DNA from: Paraclostridium bifermentans
GTDB taxonomy: Bacteria; Bacillota; Clostridia; Peptostreptococcales; Peptostreptococcaceae
Direction: 5' to 3'
NCBI RefSeq assembly: GCF_019916025.1
Contig: NZ_CP079737.1
Span: 1,302,001-1,366,000 of the forward strand
DNA length: 64,000 nucleotides
The notes beneath the pieces are model-generated. The model searched no databases and was not told the origin of the DNA. It worked only from the letters and a program-made list of their open reading frames with translations. A program made the position numbers and the translations under genes. This document shows positions 9,728 through 17,902 of this stretch, one piece after another (position 1 is the stretch's first letter; the number at the start of each line of letters is the position of its first letter).

Positions 9728-9976
9728 ATGGACTTTTTAAGATCAAACTCTGATAATGGTAGTAGATATTACAAAAAAGGTAACTCAAATAGCAATTCAA
9801 ATAGTAACTCATATAGCTCATATAGTAACTCAAATAGTAATTCAAACAGTAACTCATATAGCTCATATAGTAACTCATACAGCAATTCAAACAGTAACTC
9901 ATATAGTTCATATAGTAACTCAAATAGTAATTCATACAGCAACTCATATAGTAAATCATATAGCTATTCAAGATAA
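9728..9976 (+). CDS. Ser/Asn/Tyr tandem-repeat protein, unknown function
   Basis: 82 aa, of which 36 are Ser, 20 Asn and 13 Tyr. Residues 1-18 are ordinary (a short basic head with RYYKKG). Residues 19-82 alternate Ser with Asn or Tyr in a 15-residue period, with YSSYS at 29-33, 44-48 and 59-63. AGAGGTG lies 6 nt before the ATG. There is no signal peptide or membrane segment. The stop at 9974-9976 is followed at once, in the same frame, by the kinase gene. Ser codons alternate between TCA and AGT/AGC. A substrate of the neighbouring kinase is the obvious idea, but that is inference; it could also be a surface or coat-like low-complexity protein. Confidence 0.65.
   Translation: MDFLRSNSDNGSRYYKKGNSNSNSNSNSYSSYSNSNSNSNSNSYSSYSNSYSNSNSNSYSSYSNSNSNSYSNSYSKSYSYSR
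9782..9961 (+). repeat. four 45-bp tandem repeats within the Ser/Asn/Tyr gene
   Basis: Units at 9782-9826, 9827-9871, 9872-9916 and 9917-9961; the first three are nearly identical and the fourth is degenerate. The inner period is 6/12 nt (AACTCA, AATAGT and variants). Because the unit is a multiple of three, copy-number change would keep the frame. The same periodicity keeps other frames, including one on the opposite strand, free of stops. Confidence 0.85.
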
Positions 9977-9994
9977 TTGAAATTTATAGATGAT

Positions 9995-10714
9995 ATGGAC
10001 AAGCATTATAAAAAAAATGAAGTAATTAATGGATACACGATAATAAATTTAATAGGGCAAGGGCGATATGGGATTGTTTATTTGGGTGAAAATAAAGATT
10101 TTGAAAAATGTGTAATTAAACAACTCAAAAATGAAATGATTGAAAAAAGCAGGTCAAAACTTTTCTATGAGGAAGAAATATTGAGAAAAATAAATAATCC
10201 AGCATTTCCTAAGTTTATATGTAAATTTAAGGATGAAGATAGGGAAGGATATATATTAGAGTATATACAAGGGCCTGTATTTGAGGATATTTTGGTAAGA
10301 GATAGTTGTATTTTTACTAGGGAAGATATTTACAAAGTAGGAGGACAACTTTTAGATATAATTGAAATACTTCATGAAAACAAAATAGTTCATCGAGACA
10401 TTAGATTACCAAATGTTATATTAAAACAAGATGGAAACCTTGCATTAATTGATTTTGGATTAGCTAGATATATGGATTCAAAAAGATATAAAAAAGAAAT
10501 AGATTATTGGTTCTTAGGCGATTTTTTAATTCACTTGTATTACACAACTTATGAGCCAGTAGATTATATAGAGAGACCATGGTACGATGAACTAGACCTT
10601 ACTAAAGATGAATCTATTTTTCTTAAAAAACTTATGTCAATTAAAGAACCATATAAAAGCATTGAAGAAATAAGGAGAGACTTAGAAAATTTAAAATTAA
10701 GAAACACTAATTAA
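9995..10714 (+). CDS. small Ser/Thr-type protein kinase
   Basis: 239 aa from the ATG at 9995; an in-frame TTG at 9977 directly after the preceding stop would add six residues. It is a kinase domain alone, with no membrane or PASTA part. Visible motifs are the glycine loop GQGRYG (21-26), Lys42 (VIKQLK), Glu60 as the likely helix-C partner, the catalytic loop HRDIRLPN (133-140, Arg where most kinases have Lys, Asn140 kept) and DFG (153-155). All key catalytic residues seem present. No ribosome binding site is visible before either start, so translation is probably coupled to the repeat gene. The target is unknown; the Ser-rich neighbour is a candidate. Confidence 0.75.
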   Translation: MDKHYKKNEVINGYTIINLIGQGRYGIVYLGENKDFEKCVIKQLKNEMIEKSRSKLFYEEEILRKINNPAFPKFICKFKDEDREGYILEYIQGPVFEDILVRDSCIFTREDIYKVGGQLLDIIEILHENKIVHRDIRLPNVILKQDGNLALIDFGLARYMDSKRYKKEIDYWFLGDFLIHLYYTTYEPVDYIERPWYDELDLTKDESIFLKKLMSIKEPYKSIEEIRRDLENLKLRNTN

Positions 10715-10729
10715 TTTAAGGTGGTTTAT

Positions 10730-11299
10730 ATGTCAATTAGTTCAATAGAGATAGTAAAAATACACAATAAAAGTTTTAGGGCTAACATTTATAATATTGA
10801 ACCCTTTAGAATGATTGGATTAATAGATGTAGATATACAATATAATGGTGAAACAGAAAGAGTAACATTACCTTTTTATAGATCATCAGGAACAAATAAT
10901 GGTAAAATGAAAGGTTTATGGTATCCTATAGTAGGTATAAAAACTCATACTGGTCCATTTACAGAATTTACAGATTTTATTAATTCGGCTTTAACAGCAT
11001 CGACAAAAAGAGGAATTGGCAAAGAAGGTTGGCTAGCTAAGTCTCTATTTTTTCAAGATGACTATGTACCAAAATCAAGAATAAGAGGATTCTCTAATGG
11101 AAAGCATTATGAAGCTTTACTTGAAACTGGGAAAATATTAAGATATTTATATGAAAAGGGTTCATATTATGAAATGTATTATTTAACTCCACAGGTTTTA
11201 AATAGTACTGTAGCTTCAAATGAAATTTACCCTGGAAATCAGCATAGCCAAAGAAGAAATTTTGATAGATTTATAGCTGATATTGTTAAGGGTGCATAA
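10730..11299 (+). CDS. uncharacterised protein downstream of the kinase
   Basis: 189 aa from the ATG at 10730, which has AAGGTGG 5 nt upstream; an in-frame GTG at 10721 lies inside that ribosome binding site and is rejected. The protein is soluble, rich in Tyr and Arg, with no signal peptide and no motif I recognise. The C-terminal half (ALLETGKILRYLYEKGSYYEMYYL) looks helical. It begins 15 nt after the kinase stop and is followed by a terminator, so repeat protein, kinase and this protein form one three-gene unit. Function unknown. Confidence 0.6.
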   Translation: MSISSIEIVKIHNKSFRANIYNIEPFRMIGLIDVDIQYNGETERVTLPFYRSSGTNNGKMKGLWYPIVGIKTHTGPFTEFTDFINSALTASTKRGIGKEGWLAKSLFFQDDYVPKSRIRGFSNGKHYEALLETGKILRYLYEKGSYYEMYYLTPQVLNSTVASNEIYPGNQHSQRRNFDRFIADIVKGA

Positions 11300-11312
11300 T
11301 ATAAATTTTGGG

Positions 11313-11342
11313 CTCCACTTTATTATAAGTGGAGTTTTTTTA
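11313..11342 (+). terminator. terminator of the repeat protein-kinase operon
   Basis: 8-bp stem (11313-11320 with 11327-11334), 6-nt loop and a T-run. Confidence 0.8.
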
Positions 11343-11426
11343 TTTAATATAAATTTTAGGAATTTTTTTTATATATGGACAATATATTTTAATATAGATT
11401 TATATTATAACAAAGGGGGAAAATTT

Positions 11427-11558
11427 ATGAAAAGCCAATTAATAAGAGATTTACATTCTGTAAATATTAGGAGACATCCAATAAATAGAAAAAAGTTGGA
11501 GTGCTTAAAAACTTCAGAAATAGTCAATATATGGTATGAATATTTTAAAAAAGAATAA
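11427..11558 (+). CDS. 43-aa basic small protein, unknown
   Basis: Start ATG at 11427 follows AAAGGGGGAAAA, a very strong ribosome binding site; the longer in-frame opening back to 11283 would read through the preceding terminator. The product is basic at its N-terminus and amphipathic at its C-terminus (SEIVNIWYEYFKKE). It is flanked by terminators on both sides, so it has its own promoter. The layout is faintly like the short Fur-regulated basic proteins of Bacillus, but I cannot support that assignment. Confidence 0.55.
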   Translation: MKSQLIRDLHSVNIRRHPINRKKLECLKTSEIVNIWYEYFKKE

Positions 11559-11580
11559 TAATAAATTGTATATACATATA

Positions 11581-11602
11581 AGTCGCTTTTGCGGCTTTTT
11601 TT
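11581..11602 (+). terminator. terminator after the 43-aa gene
   Basis: 6-bp GC-rich stem (11581-11586 with 11591-11596, one G-T pair), TTTT loop, then a T-run. Confidence 0.75.
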
Positions 11603-11631
11603 ATGTTTTTGAAATAAACTTACAAATGAAA

Positions 11632-11661
11632 TGTCAACTTAATAATATAAAATGGTTGACT
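11632..11661 (+). promoter_or_regulatory. candidate BirA operator upstream of bioB
   Basis: Inverted half-sites TGTCAAC (11632-11638) and GTTGACT (11655-11661) are separated by 16 nt, the arrangement of Firmicute BirA boxes (roughly TTGTTAAC and its complement with a 14-16 nt spacer). It lies about 60 nt before the bioB start. Assignment is by pattern and context. Confidence 0.55.
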
Positions 11662-11719
11662 AAAAATAAATTAAGAATTACAATTTAAGTAAAATTGAGT
11701 ATTTCAAGGAGATTTCAAA

Positions 11720-12670
11720 ATGATACACAAAATTTGTAAAGATATAAAAAATGGATACGAAATAAGCAAAGAAGAAGCTATAGAACTTTTGAAATATGAA
11801 ACTAAAGATTTGCTTAAGTATGCAAATGAAATTAGAAATTTCTATTTAAAAAATGAATTTGATATTTGCTCTATAGTTAATGGCAAAAGCGGAAAATGCA
11901 GTGAAGATTGCAAGTTTTGTTCACAATCATCTAATCATGAAACTAATATAGAAATATATCCTTTACTAAGTAAAGATAATTTTAAAAATGATGCAATATA
12001 TCACAAGAAAAAAGGAGTTAAAAGATATTCAATTGTTACATCAGGTAAAAATTTAAGTGAAAAAGAAATTGATAAAATTTGTGAAGTATATAAGTGTATA
12101 GTTGATGAGGTTGGTATTGAAACATGTGCATCACATGGGCTATTAGATCAGAATGCTTTGAGTAAACTAAAAAAATCAGGAGTAAAAAGATACCATAATA
12201 ACCTAGAGACTTCGAGACGATATTTTGAAAAAATTTGTACAACTCATACATATGATGAAAAAATAAACACTATAAAGGATGCACAAAGAGTGGGGATTGA
12301 AGTATGTAGTGGAGGGATTTTTGGACTTGGAGAAAGTGAACTAGATAGGATAGAGATGGCCTTTGAATTAAGAAATTTAAATATAAAATCAATTCCATTA
12401 AATGTTTTAAATTATATTGAAGGAACAAGTATAAATATAGAAAATCCTATAACAGAAGATGAGTTTTTAAAATCATTAGCTATTTTTAGATTTATAAACC
12501 CTAAAAGCTACATAAGGTTAGCAGGAGGAAGAAATTTATTAACAGACTTTGGACGTATTGCATTTGAAGGTGGTGCAAATGCAACTATAACAGGAGATTT
12601 ACTAACTACATGTGGAAATACAATTTCAAATGATATCAAAATGATTAAATCTTTAGGATTTAAATTATAA
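11720..12670 (+). CDS. bioB: biotin synthase
   Basis: 316 aa radical-SAM enzyme that inserts sulfur into dethiobiotin. The radical-SAM cluster ligands are Cys60, Cys64 and Cys67 (CSEDCKFC). Later family motifs include CASHGLL, YHNNLETS, CSGGIFGLGES and RLAGGRNL. AAGGAG lies 7 nt before the ATG. It is the first gene of a bioB-bioD-bioA operon and sits behind a BirA-type dyad. Confidence 0.95.
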   Translation: MIHKICKDIKNGYEISKEEAIELLKYETKDLLKYANEIRNFYLKNEFDICSIVNGKSGKCSEDCKFCSQSSNHETNIEIYPLLSKDNFKNDAIYHKKKGVKRYSIVTSGKNLSEKEIDKICEVYKCIVDEVGIETCASHGLLDQNALSKLKKSGVKRYHNNLETSRRYFEKICTTHTYDEKINTIKDAQRVGIEVCSGGIFGLGESELDRIEMAFELRNLNIKSIPLNVLNYIEGTSINIENPITEDEFLKSLAIFRFINPKSYIRLAGGRNLLTDFGRIAFEGGANATITGDLLTTCGNTISNDIKMIKSLGFKL

Positions 12671-12681
12671 GGGGGGATTTG

Positions 12682-13368
12682 ATGAATAGTAAAGGTATAT
12701 TTATTACAGGTACAGACACAGATGTTGGAAAAACTTATATAAGCGCCATGATAATGAAAAGCTTAGTAAAAAGTAATATAAATGCTACATATTTTAAAGC
12801 CGTTTTAAGTGGTGCAGATGAAATAGAAAATAAATTAATTCCTGGAGATGCAAAGTATGTATGTGATATTTCAGGTATTGATTCGAATTATGATGAAATG
12901 GTATCCTACACTTTTAAAACAGCAGTTTCACCACACTTAGCATCAGTTATTGAAGATAAAGAAATTAAACTAGAAAAAATAAAATATGATTTTGAGAATT
13001 TATCAAATAAGTATGAGTTTATATTAGCAGAAGGAAGTGGAGGTATAGTTTGCCCCATAAAAATTGATGATAATGAATGTATATTATTAGAAGATATAAT
13101 AAATTTACTAGGCTTTGAGGTATTAGTTGTTGCAAGATCATCTGTAGGTACGATAAATCATACTGTATTAACAGTTAAATACCTTGAAGAAAAAAATATA
13201 AAGATAAGAGGGATTATATTAAATGAGTATGATAAAAACAATATAGTTCATGTTGATAATGCGAAAGTTATAGAAAAACTTACTAATATCAATATAGTCG
13301 CCTTTATTCCTAAGTATCAAAATGAAAGTGATGATATTAATATTGATTTAGATAAAATATTAGAATAA
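12682..13368 (+). CDS. bioD: dethiobiotin synthetase
   Basis: 228 aa ATP-dependent carboxylase closing the ureido ring of dethiobiotin. The P-loop variant GTDTDVGKTY is near the N-terminus and AEGSGGIVCPI mid-protein. The ATG at 12682 is preferred to the adjacent in-frame TTG at 12679 because GGGGGG ends 5 nt upstream. It follows bioB by 11 nt and precedes bioA by 15 nt. Confidence 0.93.
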   Translation: MNSKGIFITGTDTDVGKTYISAMIMKSLVKSNINATYFKAVLSGADEIENKLIPGDAKYVCDISGIDSNYDEMVSYTFKTAVSPHLASVIEDKEIKLEKIKYDFENLSNKYEFILAEGSGGIVCPIKIDDNECILLEDIINLLGFEVLVVARSSVGTINHTVLTVKYLEEKNIKIRGIILNEYDKNNIVHVDNAKVIEKLTNINIVAFIPKYQNESDDINIDLDKILE

Positions 13369-13383
13369 TATTGGGGGATTGAA

Positions 13384-14745
13384 ATGAATTTAGTAGAGAA
13401 AGATTTAAAATACATATGGCATCCATGTTCTCAGATGAAAGACTATGAAACTTTTAAGCCAATAGTTATAGAAAAGGGTGAAGGAATATATTTATATGAT
13501 ATAAATGGGAACGAATATATAGACGCTATAAGCTCTTGGTGGTGTAATTTATTTGGACACTCAAATAAAAGGATAAATAATGCTATAAATAATCAAATAA
13601 ATAAATTAGAACATGTAATATTTGCGAATTTTACACATAAGCCAGCGATAGAACTTTGTGAAAGAATAATAAACTTAGCACCAAATGGTCTGAATAAAGT
13701 ATTTTTTACAGATAATGGATCGGCATCAGTTGAATGTGCTTTAAAAATGAGTTTTCAATACCATGCTCAAGTTGGAAAAACAAAAAAACAAAAGTTTGTA
13801 GCTATAACAGATGCATATCATGGAGAAACTATAGGGGCTCTTTCTGTTGGAGATTTAGACTTATATAGCAAAGTGTACAAGCCTATTATGTTAGATACTA
13901 AAAGAGTAGATGGACCAGATTGTTACAGATGTAAATACAATAAAGAAAGAAAAACTTGTGATGCTGAATGCTTTGAAAGTATGGAAGACTATGTAAAAGA
14001 AAGCCATGAAGAAATTGCATCAATAATAGTAGAACCTATGTTACAAGGTGCAGCAGGTATGAAAATTTATTCACCTATATACTTAAAAAAACTAAGAAAG
14101 TTATGTGATAAGTATGATATACATTTAATCGCAGATGAAATAGCTGTTGGATTTGGGCGTACAGGAAAAATGTTTGCTTGTGAACATGCAAATATAACTC
14201 CTGATTTTATGTGTTTATCAAAAGGTTTAACAGCAGGATATGTTCCTATGGCGTTAGTTCTTACTAAAGATAGTATATACAATGCGTTTTATGATGATTA
14301 CAATACATATAAAGCATTTATGCATAGCCACACATATTCAGGAAATCCTATAGGATGTAGTATAGCAAATGAAGTTTTAAATATATTCGAAGATGAAAAT
14401 GTATTATATGAGAATGAAGAAAAAGCAAAATATTTTACAAATCTTTTAAATGAAAATTTTAAAGAACATAAAAATGTTGGGGAAATACGTTCTATAGGGC
14501 TTATAAATGCAATTGAATTAGTTGAAGATAAAAATCTTAAACTTGGATTTGATTCAGATATTAGAGTTGGATATAAGATATATCAAAAAGCACTTGAAAA
14601 AGGTGTGCTATTAAGACCTCTAGGAAATGTAATTTACTTTAACCCTCCATATGTTATAAGTAAAGATGATATGGAAAAAATGGTAAGAGTTTGTAAAGAG
14701 ACTATGGATGAAGTTTTAGAAAGTTTAAAAGTTGAAGTTTTATAA
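13384..14745 (+). CDS. bioA: adenosylmethionine-8-amino-7-oxononanoate aminotransferase
   Basis: 453 aa class III PLP aminotransferase that converts KAPA to DAPA. Visible are WHPCSQMKDYE (substrate-binding N-terminus), SSWWCNLFGH, the DEIAVGFGRTG region and the PLP lysine in CLSKGLTAGYVPM. It contains a small Cys cluster (CYRCKYNKERKTCDAEC), seen in some clostridial BioA. It is the last gene of the operon and ends at a terminator. No bioF or bioW lies in the window, so KAPA must come from elsewhere. Confidence 0.94.
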   Translation: MNLVEKDLKYIWHPCSQMKDYETFKPIVIEKGEGIYLYDINGNEYIDAISSWWCNLFGHSNKRINNAINNQINKLEHVIFANFTHKPAIELCERIINLAPNGLNKVFFTDNGSASVECALKMSFQYHAQVGKTKKQKFVAITDAYHGETIGALSVGDLDLYSKVYKPIMLDTKRVDGPDCYRCKYNKERKTCDAECFESMEDYVKESHEEIASIIVEPMLQGAAGMKIYSPIYLKKLRKLCDKYDIHLIADEIAVGFGRTGKMFACEHANITPDFMCLSKGLTAGYVPMALVLTKDSIYNAFYDDYNTYKAFMHSHTYSGNPIGCSIANEVLNIFEDENVLYENEEKAKYFTNLLNENFKEHKNVGEIRSIGLINAIELVEDKNLKLGFDSDIRVGYKIYQKALEKGVLLRPLGNVIYFNPPYVISKDDMEKMVRVCKETMDEVLESLKVEVL

Positions 14746-14753
14746 CATAATTA

Positions 14754-14778
14754 AAAAAGCTGCTTTTGCAGCTTTTTA
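14754..14778. terminator. bidirectional terminator between bioA and the cyclophilin gene
   Basis: 10-bp stem (14754-14763 with 14768-14777), TTTT loop, A-run and T-run flanks, convergent genes. Confidence 0.85.
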
Positions 14779-15372
14779 TTTATATTTTATAGGTTCATTG
14801 TAAGTTTCACCTTTAGTATCTATTTTTATAGATTTAATAACAAATAATGTACCCTTACTTCCTAAATCTTCTATTTTATAAACTAAATCCATTCCATTTA
14901 TTACTTTACCAAAACCAGCATATTTTCCATTAAGATGAGGAGCAGATTTAGTAATTATAAAAAATTGGCTACCTCCACTGTTTTTAGATTGACTTCTAGC
15001 CATAGATAAAACACCCTCTGTATGTTTTAAATCATTCCTAAAATTATTTTTATTAAATTCTCCTTCTATTGAATAACCTGGTCCACCCATACCTGATCCC
15101 TCAGGGCATCCACCTTGAATAACAAAATTTTTTACGATCCTATGAAAAGTTAAATTATCATAAAAATTATTGTTTGCCAAAGAAATAAAATTATTTACTG
15201 TGTTTGGAGCAATATGAGGATAAAGCTCAGCTTCAATCACCCCTATATTTTCTACATCAATATAGGCTATAGGAAGTTCATCTGGAGCCTCTATCATTTC
15301 ATTTTTAAATTCTTTTTTGAATCCACCGAAACATCTAAATATTTTTGAGAAAAAATTACTATCAGTACTCAT
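14776..15372 (-). CDS. cyclophilin-type peptidyl-prolyl isomerase
   Basis: 198 aa from the ATG at 15372, which follows GGAAGGTG; an upstream in-frame TTG at 15387 overlaps that site and is rejected. Residues about 1-35 form a hydrophilic extension without a signal peptide. The cyclophilin domain follows, with FHRIVKNFVIQGG, SGGSQFFI and GFGKVINGMD. The FHR and SQFF active-site residues are intact. It accelerates proline isomerisation during protein folding. Single gene, convergent with bioA. Confidence 0.92.
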   Translation of the reverse strand: MSTDSNFFSKIFRCFGGFKKEFKNEMIEAPDELPIAYIDVENIGVIEAELYPHIAPNTVNNFISLANNNFYDNLTFHRIVKNFVIQGGCPEGSGMGGPGYSIEGEFNKNNFRNDLKHTEGVLSMARSQSKNSGGSQFFIITKSAPHLNGKYAGFGKVINGMDLVYKIEDLGSKGTLFVIKSIKIDTKGETYNEPIKYK

Positions 15373-15517
15373 TAAATCACCTTCCAAATTAGTTATAGTT
15401 TAGATTATATCATACAAGCTATAATTGGTTTGCAATAAATAACAATAAATGTATAAAGAACAAATGTTTGGCTATAATTGAAATATAAATCGATTGAAGT
15501 GATAGGAGGAAAATAAA

Positions 15518-15910
15518 ATGAATAGTGTTATATTAGTTGGAAGATTAACTAAAGATCCAGAGGTTAAATATGTAGGAGAAAAGAGTATACTTGTCACAAA
15601 TTTTACATTAGCTGTTGATAGAAAATCAAAAAAAGAAAGTAAGGGACAAAAAACAGATTTTATAAGAATTGAAGCTTGGAAAGAAGCTGCAGATATATGT
15701 GCAAATAAAATTAAAAAAGGAAATTTAGTATCTGTAAAAGGAGAACTTAGAATAGATGAATATTTAGATAAAGAAGAAAATAGAAGATACAGTACTAAAA
15801 TTACTACTTATAATGTTACTTTATTAGAACATAGTAAAAAACAAGTAAATGGAATTGACATATTTGAAGGTGAAAAAGTTAATATGGATGAAGCTATGCT
15901 TCCATTTTAG
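15518..15910 (+). CDS. ssb: single-stranded DNA-binding protein, short form
   Basis: 130 aa OB-fold protein starting MNSVILVGRLTKDPEVKY. Bacterial Ssb is usually 140-180 aa with a Gly/Gln-rich linker and a DDDIPF tip. Here the linker is almost absent and the tip is EAMLPF, which keeps the final Pro-Phe needed for partner binding but loses most of the acid residues. That suggests an accessory paralogue rather than the main replication Ssb, which is normally encoded between rpsF and rpsR. AGGAGGAAA precedes the ATG. It is monocistronic with a very long terminator. Confidence 0.9.
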   Translation: MNSVILVGRLTKDPEVKYVGEKSILVTNFTLAVDRKSKKESKGQKTDFIRIEAWKEAADICANKIKKGNLVSVKGELRIDEYLDKEENRRYSTKITTYNVTLLEHSKKQVNGIDIFEGEKVNMDEAMLPF

Positions 15911-15912
15911 AT

Positions 15913-15976
15913 AAAAAAGTACTTAATTTGTTATTGAAATTACAAAAATTTCATATAACAAATTAAGTACTTTTTT
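15913..15976 (+). terminator. unusually long terminator hairpin after ssb
   Basis: 29-bp arm (15913-15941) pairs with 15947-15976 with a single bulge; A-run on the left, T-run on the right, loop of 5 nt. Confidence 0.85.
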
Positions 15977-16143
15977 GAGAGATAAATTATTTTGTTATAC
16001 TAATTGACTATTAGATTAAGGATATTTAAGATCATAAAATTTTTTATTTGAAAAATTAAAAAATATTTAATCACACAAAGTATATAAGTTATATAATTAT
16101 ATTAAAAATAAACTAATTTAAATAAATAAAGGGAGATGGTATA

Positions 16144-16782
16144 ATGAAAAGGTTAGATTTTATTTATGATAGAGTTAGTATAAGAAGTTATAAGGAAGAG
16201 GAAATTCCTAAAGAAGATATTATTGAAATAATTAAAGCAGGAACTTATGCACCTTCCGGAAAAAATCTTCAAAATTGGCACTTTGTAGTAGTAACAGATA
16301 AAGAAAAAGTAAAAGCAATTGCAAACATTGTTGAAAAAAAGGGACTTGATTTATCAGCAAAAATTTGTGATGAAGAAGCTAGAGATTCATTTAGAAAGAT
16401 GTTACCATATTATACAGTATTTAAAAATGCACCTATATTAATACTAGTATATGGTAGTGATTATCCAAATAGTGAATATAATGTACTAAATTTAATCGGT
16501 GCAAATAAAGAAGAAAAGAAAAAAGCTTTATTTTCAGATCCTGGAATACAAAATATAGGCGCGGCTATGGAAAATATATTATTGGCAGCTAGTGCATTAG
16601 GTTATGGAACATGTTGGATGGCTGGACCGAATTTTGCTAGAGAAGAAATAAAAAGTTGTATTGGATTTAAAAAAGAAGGATTTGAATTGGTATGCATGAC
16701 TCCATTAGGGGTACCAAGTGATAAAAAACATCCAAGACCAAGTAGAAAGCCTATAGAAGAAGTACTTTCTTTTATAGATTAA
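16144..16782 (+). CDS. nitroreductase family flavoprotein
   Basis: 212 aa. The FMN-binding N-terminus is visible as DRVSIRSYKEEEIP and TYAPSGKNLQNWHFVVV; GYGTCWMAGPN and MTPLGVPSDKKHPRPSRKP are the usual C-terminal signatures. The family reduces nitro compounds, quinones or related substrates with NAD(P)H; the natural substrate cannot be told. GGGAGATGGTATA precedes the ATG. The next gene begins 34 nt downstream and may be co-transcribed. Confidence 0.9.
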   Translation: MKRLDFIYDRVSIRSYKEEEIPKEDIIEIIKAGTYAPSGKNLQNWHFVVVTDKEKVKAIANIVEKKGLDLSAKICDEEARDSFRKMLPYYTVFKNAPILILVYGSDYPNSEYNVLNLIGANKEEKKKALFSDPGIQNIGAAMENILLAASALGYGTCWMAGPNFAREEIKSCIGFKKEGFELVCMTPLGVPSDKKHPRPSRKPIEEVLSFID

Positions 16783-16816
16783 AATAAATATAGACAAAAG
16801 ATTAGGAGCGATAAGT

Positions 16817-17734
16817 ATGAGCAATAGTTTAGATATATCATATTCGTTTGGATATGTATACGATAAAAGCAAATTAATAGTAATGTACCCAGTTGGAGCA
16901 AATACCATACCTAAAGATGAGTATGAAATGGAAGTTGAGGTAGCGTTTTTAGAGGATGGTATAGAAAGAGCATTTGAAGAAGCTGATATAATTGAGGCAA
17001 ATGAAACTATAAAACCACTTGAAACATTTTTAATGAAGCCAAATAAAATTATTCCTTTTGTAAGTAGTATAAAAGATAGTGAAACTAAAGATGAATTAAA
17101 TAATTTATTAAATGATTTTGATAAGGAATATGAAATAAAGCTAAATTATATAAAAAAAGGTTATGAGATTTGTGATATATATGATGTATTTCAAAATGTG
17201 GTAAAGTATATACCAACAGAAAACATAGAAAATTTAAATATTTTAAAAATAAATGAAAAAAACTTTGATATAGAGAATTTCATAAAAACAACAAGGGAGT
17301 CTTTAGATGAAGCTATAGATAAAGAATATATACCATCTATAATGAGAAAAAGCTCACTTACAGATAGACTTTTTGTAAAAGAGGAAAAACAAACATTAAA
17401 TAAAGAGAATCTTAATAAAGAAGATATATTAAATACATTAGCAAATAATAGTCTATATGTTATATTTGGAGTAGATTCAAGTTCGTATTCTCAAGGTATA
17501 TTATGTGCAAATGGAGAAACTATAACAGAATTAGATTGTGATATGGGAGATTTGGAAATTTCTCAAATTAGAGACTTTGGATATATAATAGAAAAAACTA
17601 ACGGTGAGCTTTGTTTTAAGATAGCAAACTTTAACGATGAGGCAGCTAATAATCAGAAAATAGCTCAAGTAGTTGATTACAGTGGTATATTTAAAGTGAT
17701 GATGATAAACTTTGTAAATAAGTTTGTAAAATAA
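16817..17734 (+). CDS. uncharacterised soluble protein
   Basis: 305 aa, acidic, with no signal peptide or membrane segment and no motif I can name. The first 100 residues and the last 110 look like alpha/beta domains; the middle (about 150-215) is charged and probably a linker (KEEKQTLNKENLNKEDI). TAGGAG lies upstream of the ATG. It follows the nitroreductase closely and ends at a terminator. Function unknown. Confidence 0.6.
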   Translation: MSNSLDISYSFGYVYDKSKLIVMYPVGANTIPKDEYEMEVEVAFLEDGIERAFEEADIIEANETIKPLETFLMKPNKIIPFVSSIKDSETKDELNNLLNDFDKEYEIKLNYIKKGYEICDIYDVFQNVVKYIPTENIENLNILKINEKNFDIENFIKTTRESLDEAIDKEYIPSIMRKSSLTDRLFVKEEKQTLNKENLNKEDILNTLANNSLYVIFGVDSSSYSQGILCANGETITELDCDMGDLEISQIRDFGYIIEKTNGELCFKIANFNDEAANNQKIAQVVDYSGIFKVMMINFVNKFVK

Positions 17735-17757
17735 GGCCTATTATATAGGTCTTATTT
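17733..17757 (+). terminator. terminator after the 305-aa gene
   Basis: 9-bp stem with one G-T pair (17733-17741 with 17745-17753) and a short T/A tail; overlaps the stop codon. Confidence 0.65.
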
Positions 17758-17902
17758 TACGCAATTGACTGCTTGGATTTTAAAAAAGTCTAATTTAAAA
17801 CAAAGTAAGTGATAATAAGGAAAAATTGGTAAACTTGCGATAATATAGTATATATGATAAAATTCAGATGTTAATTTAATCTTAATAAAGACAGGTGATA
17901 AA

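Noticed and set aside
9782-9961. CRISPR-like array
   Set aside because: The units are contiguous, 45 bp, in frame and coding, without spacers.
9726-9980. Overlapping open frames across the Ser/Asn/Tyr repeat (a Ser-less frame on + and a Met/Tyr/Cys-rich frame on -)
   Set aside because: They arise from the 6/12-nt periodicity of the repeat. Only the frame starting at 9728 has a ribosome binding site and an ordinary N-terminus.
11283-11426. N-terminal extension of the 43-aa protein
   Set aside because: It overlaps the preceding gene end and a terminator; the strong ribosome binding site is at 11411-11424.
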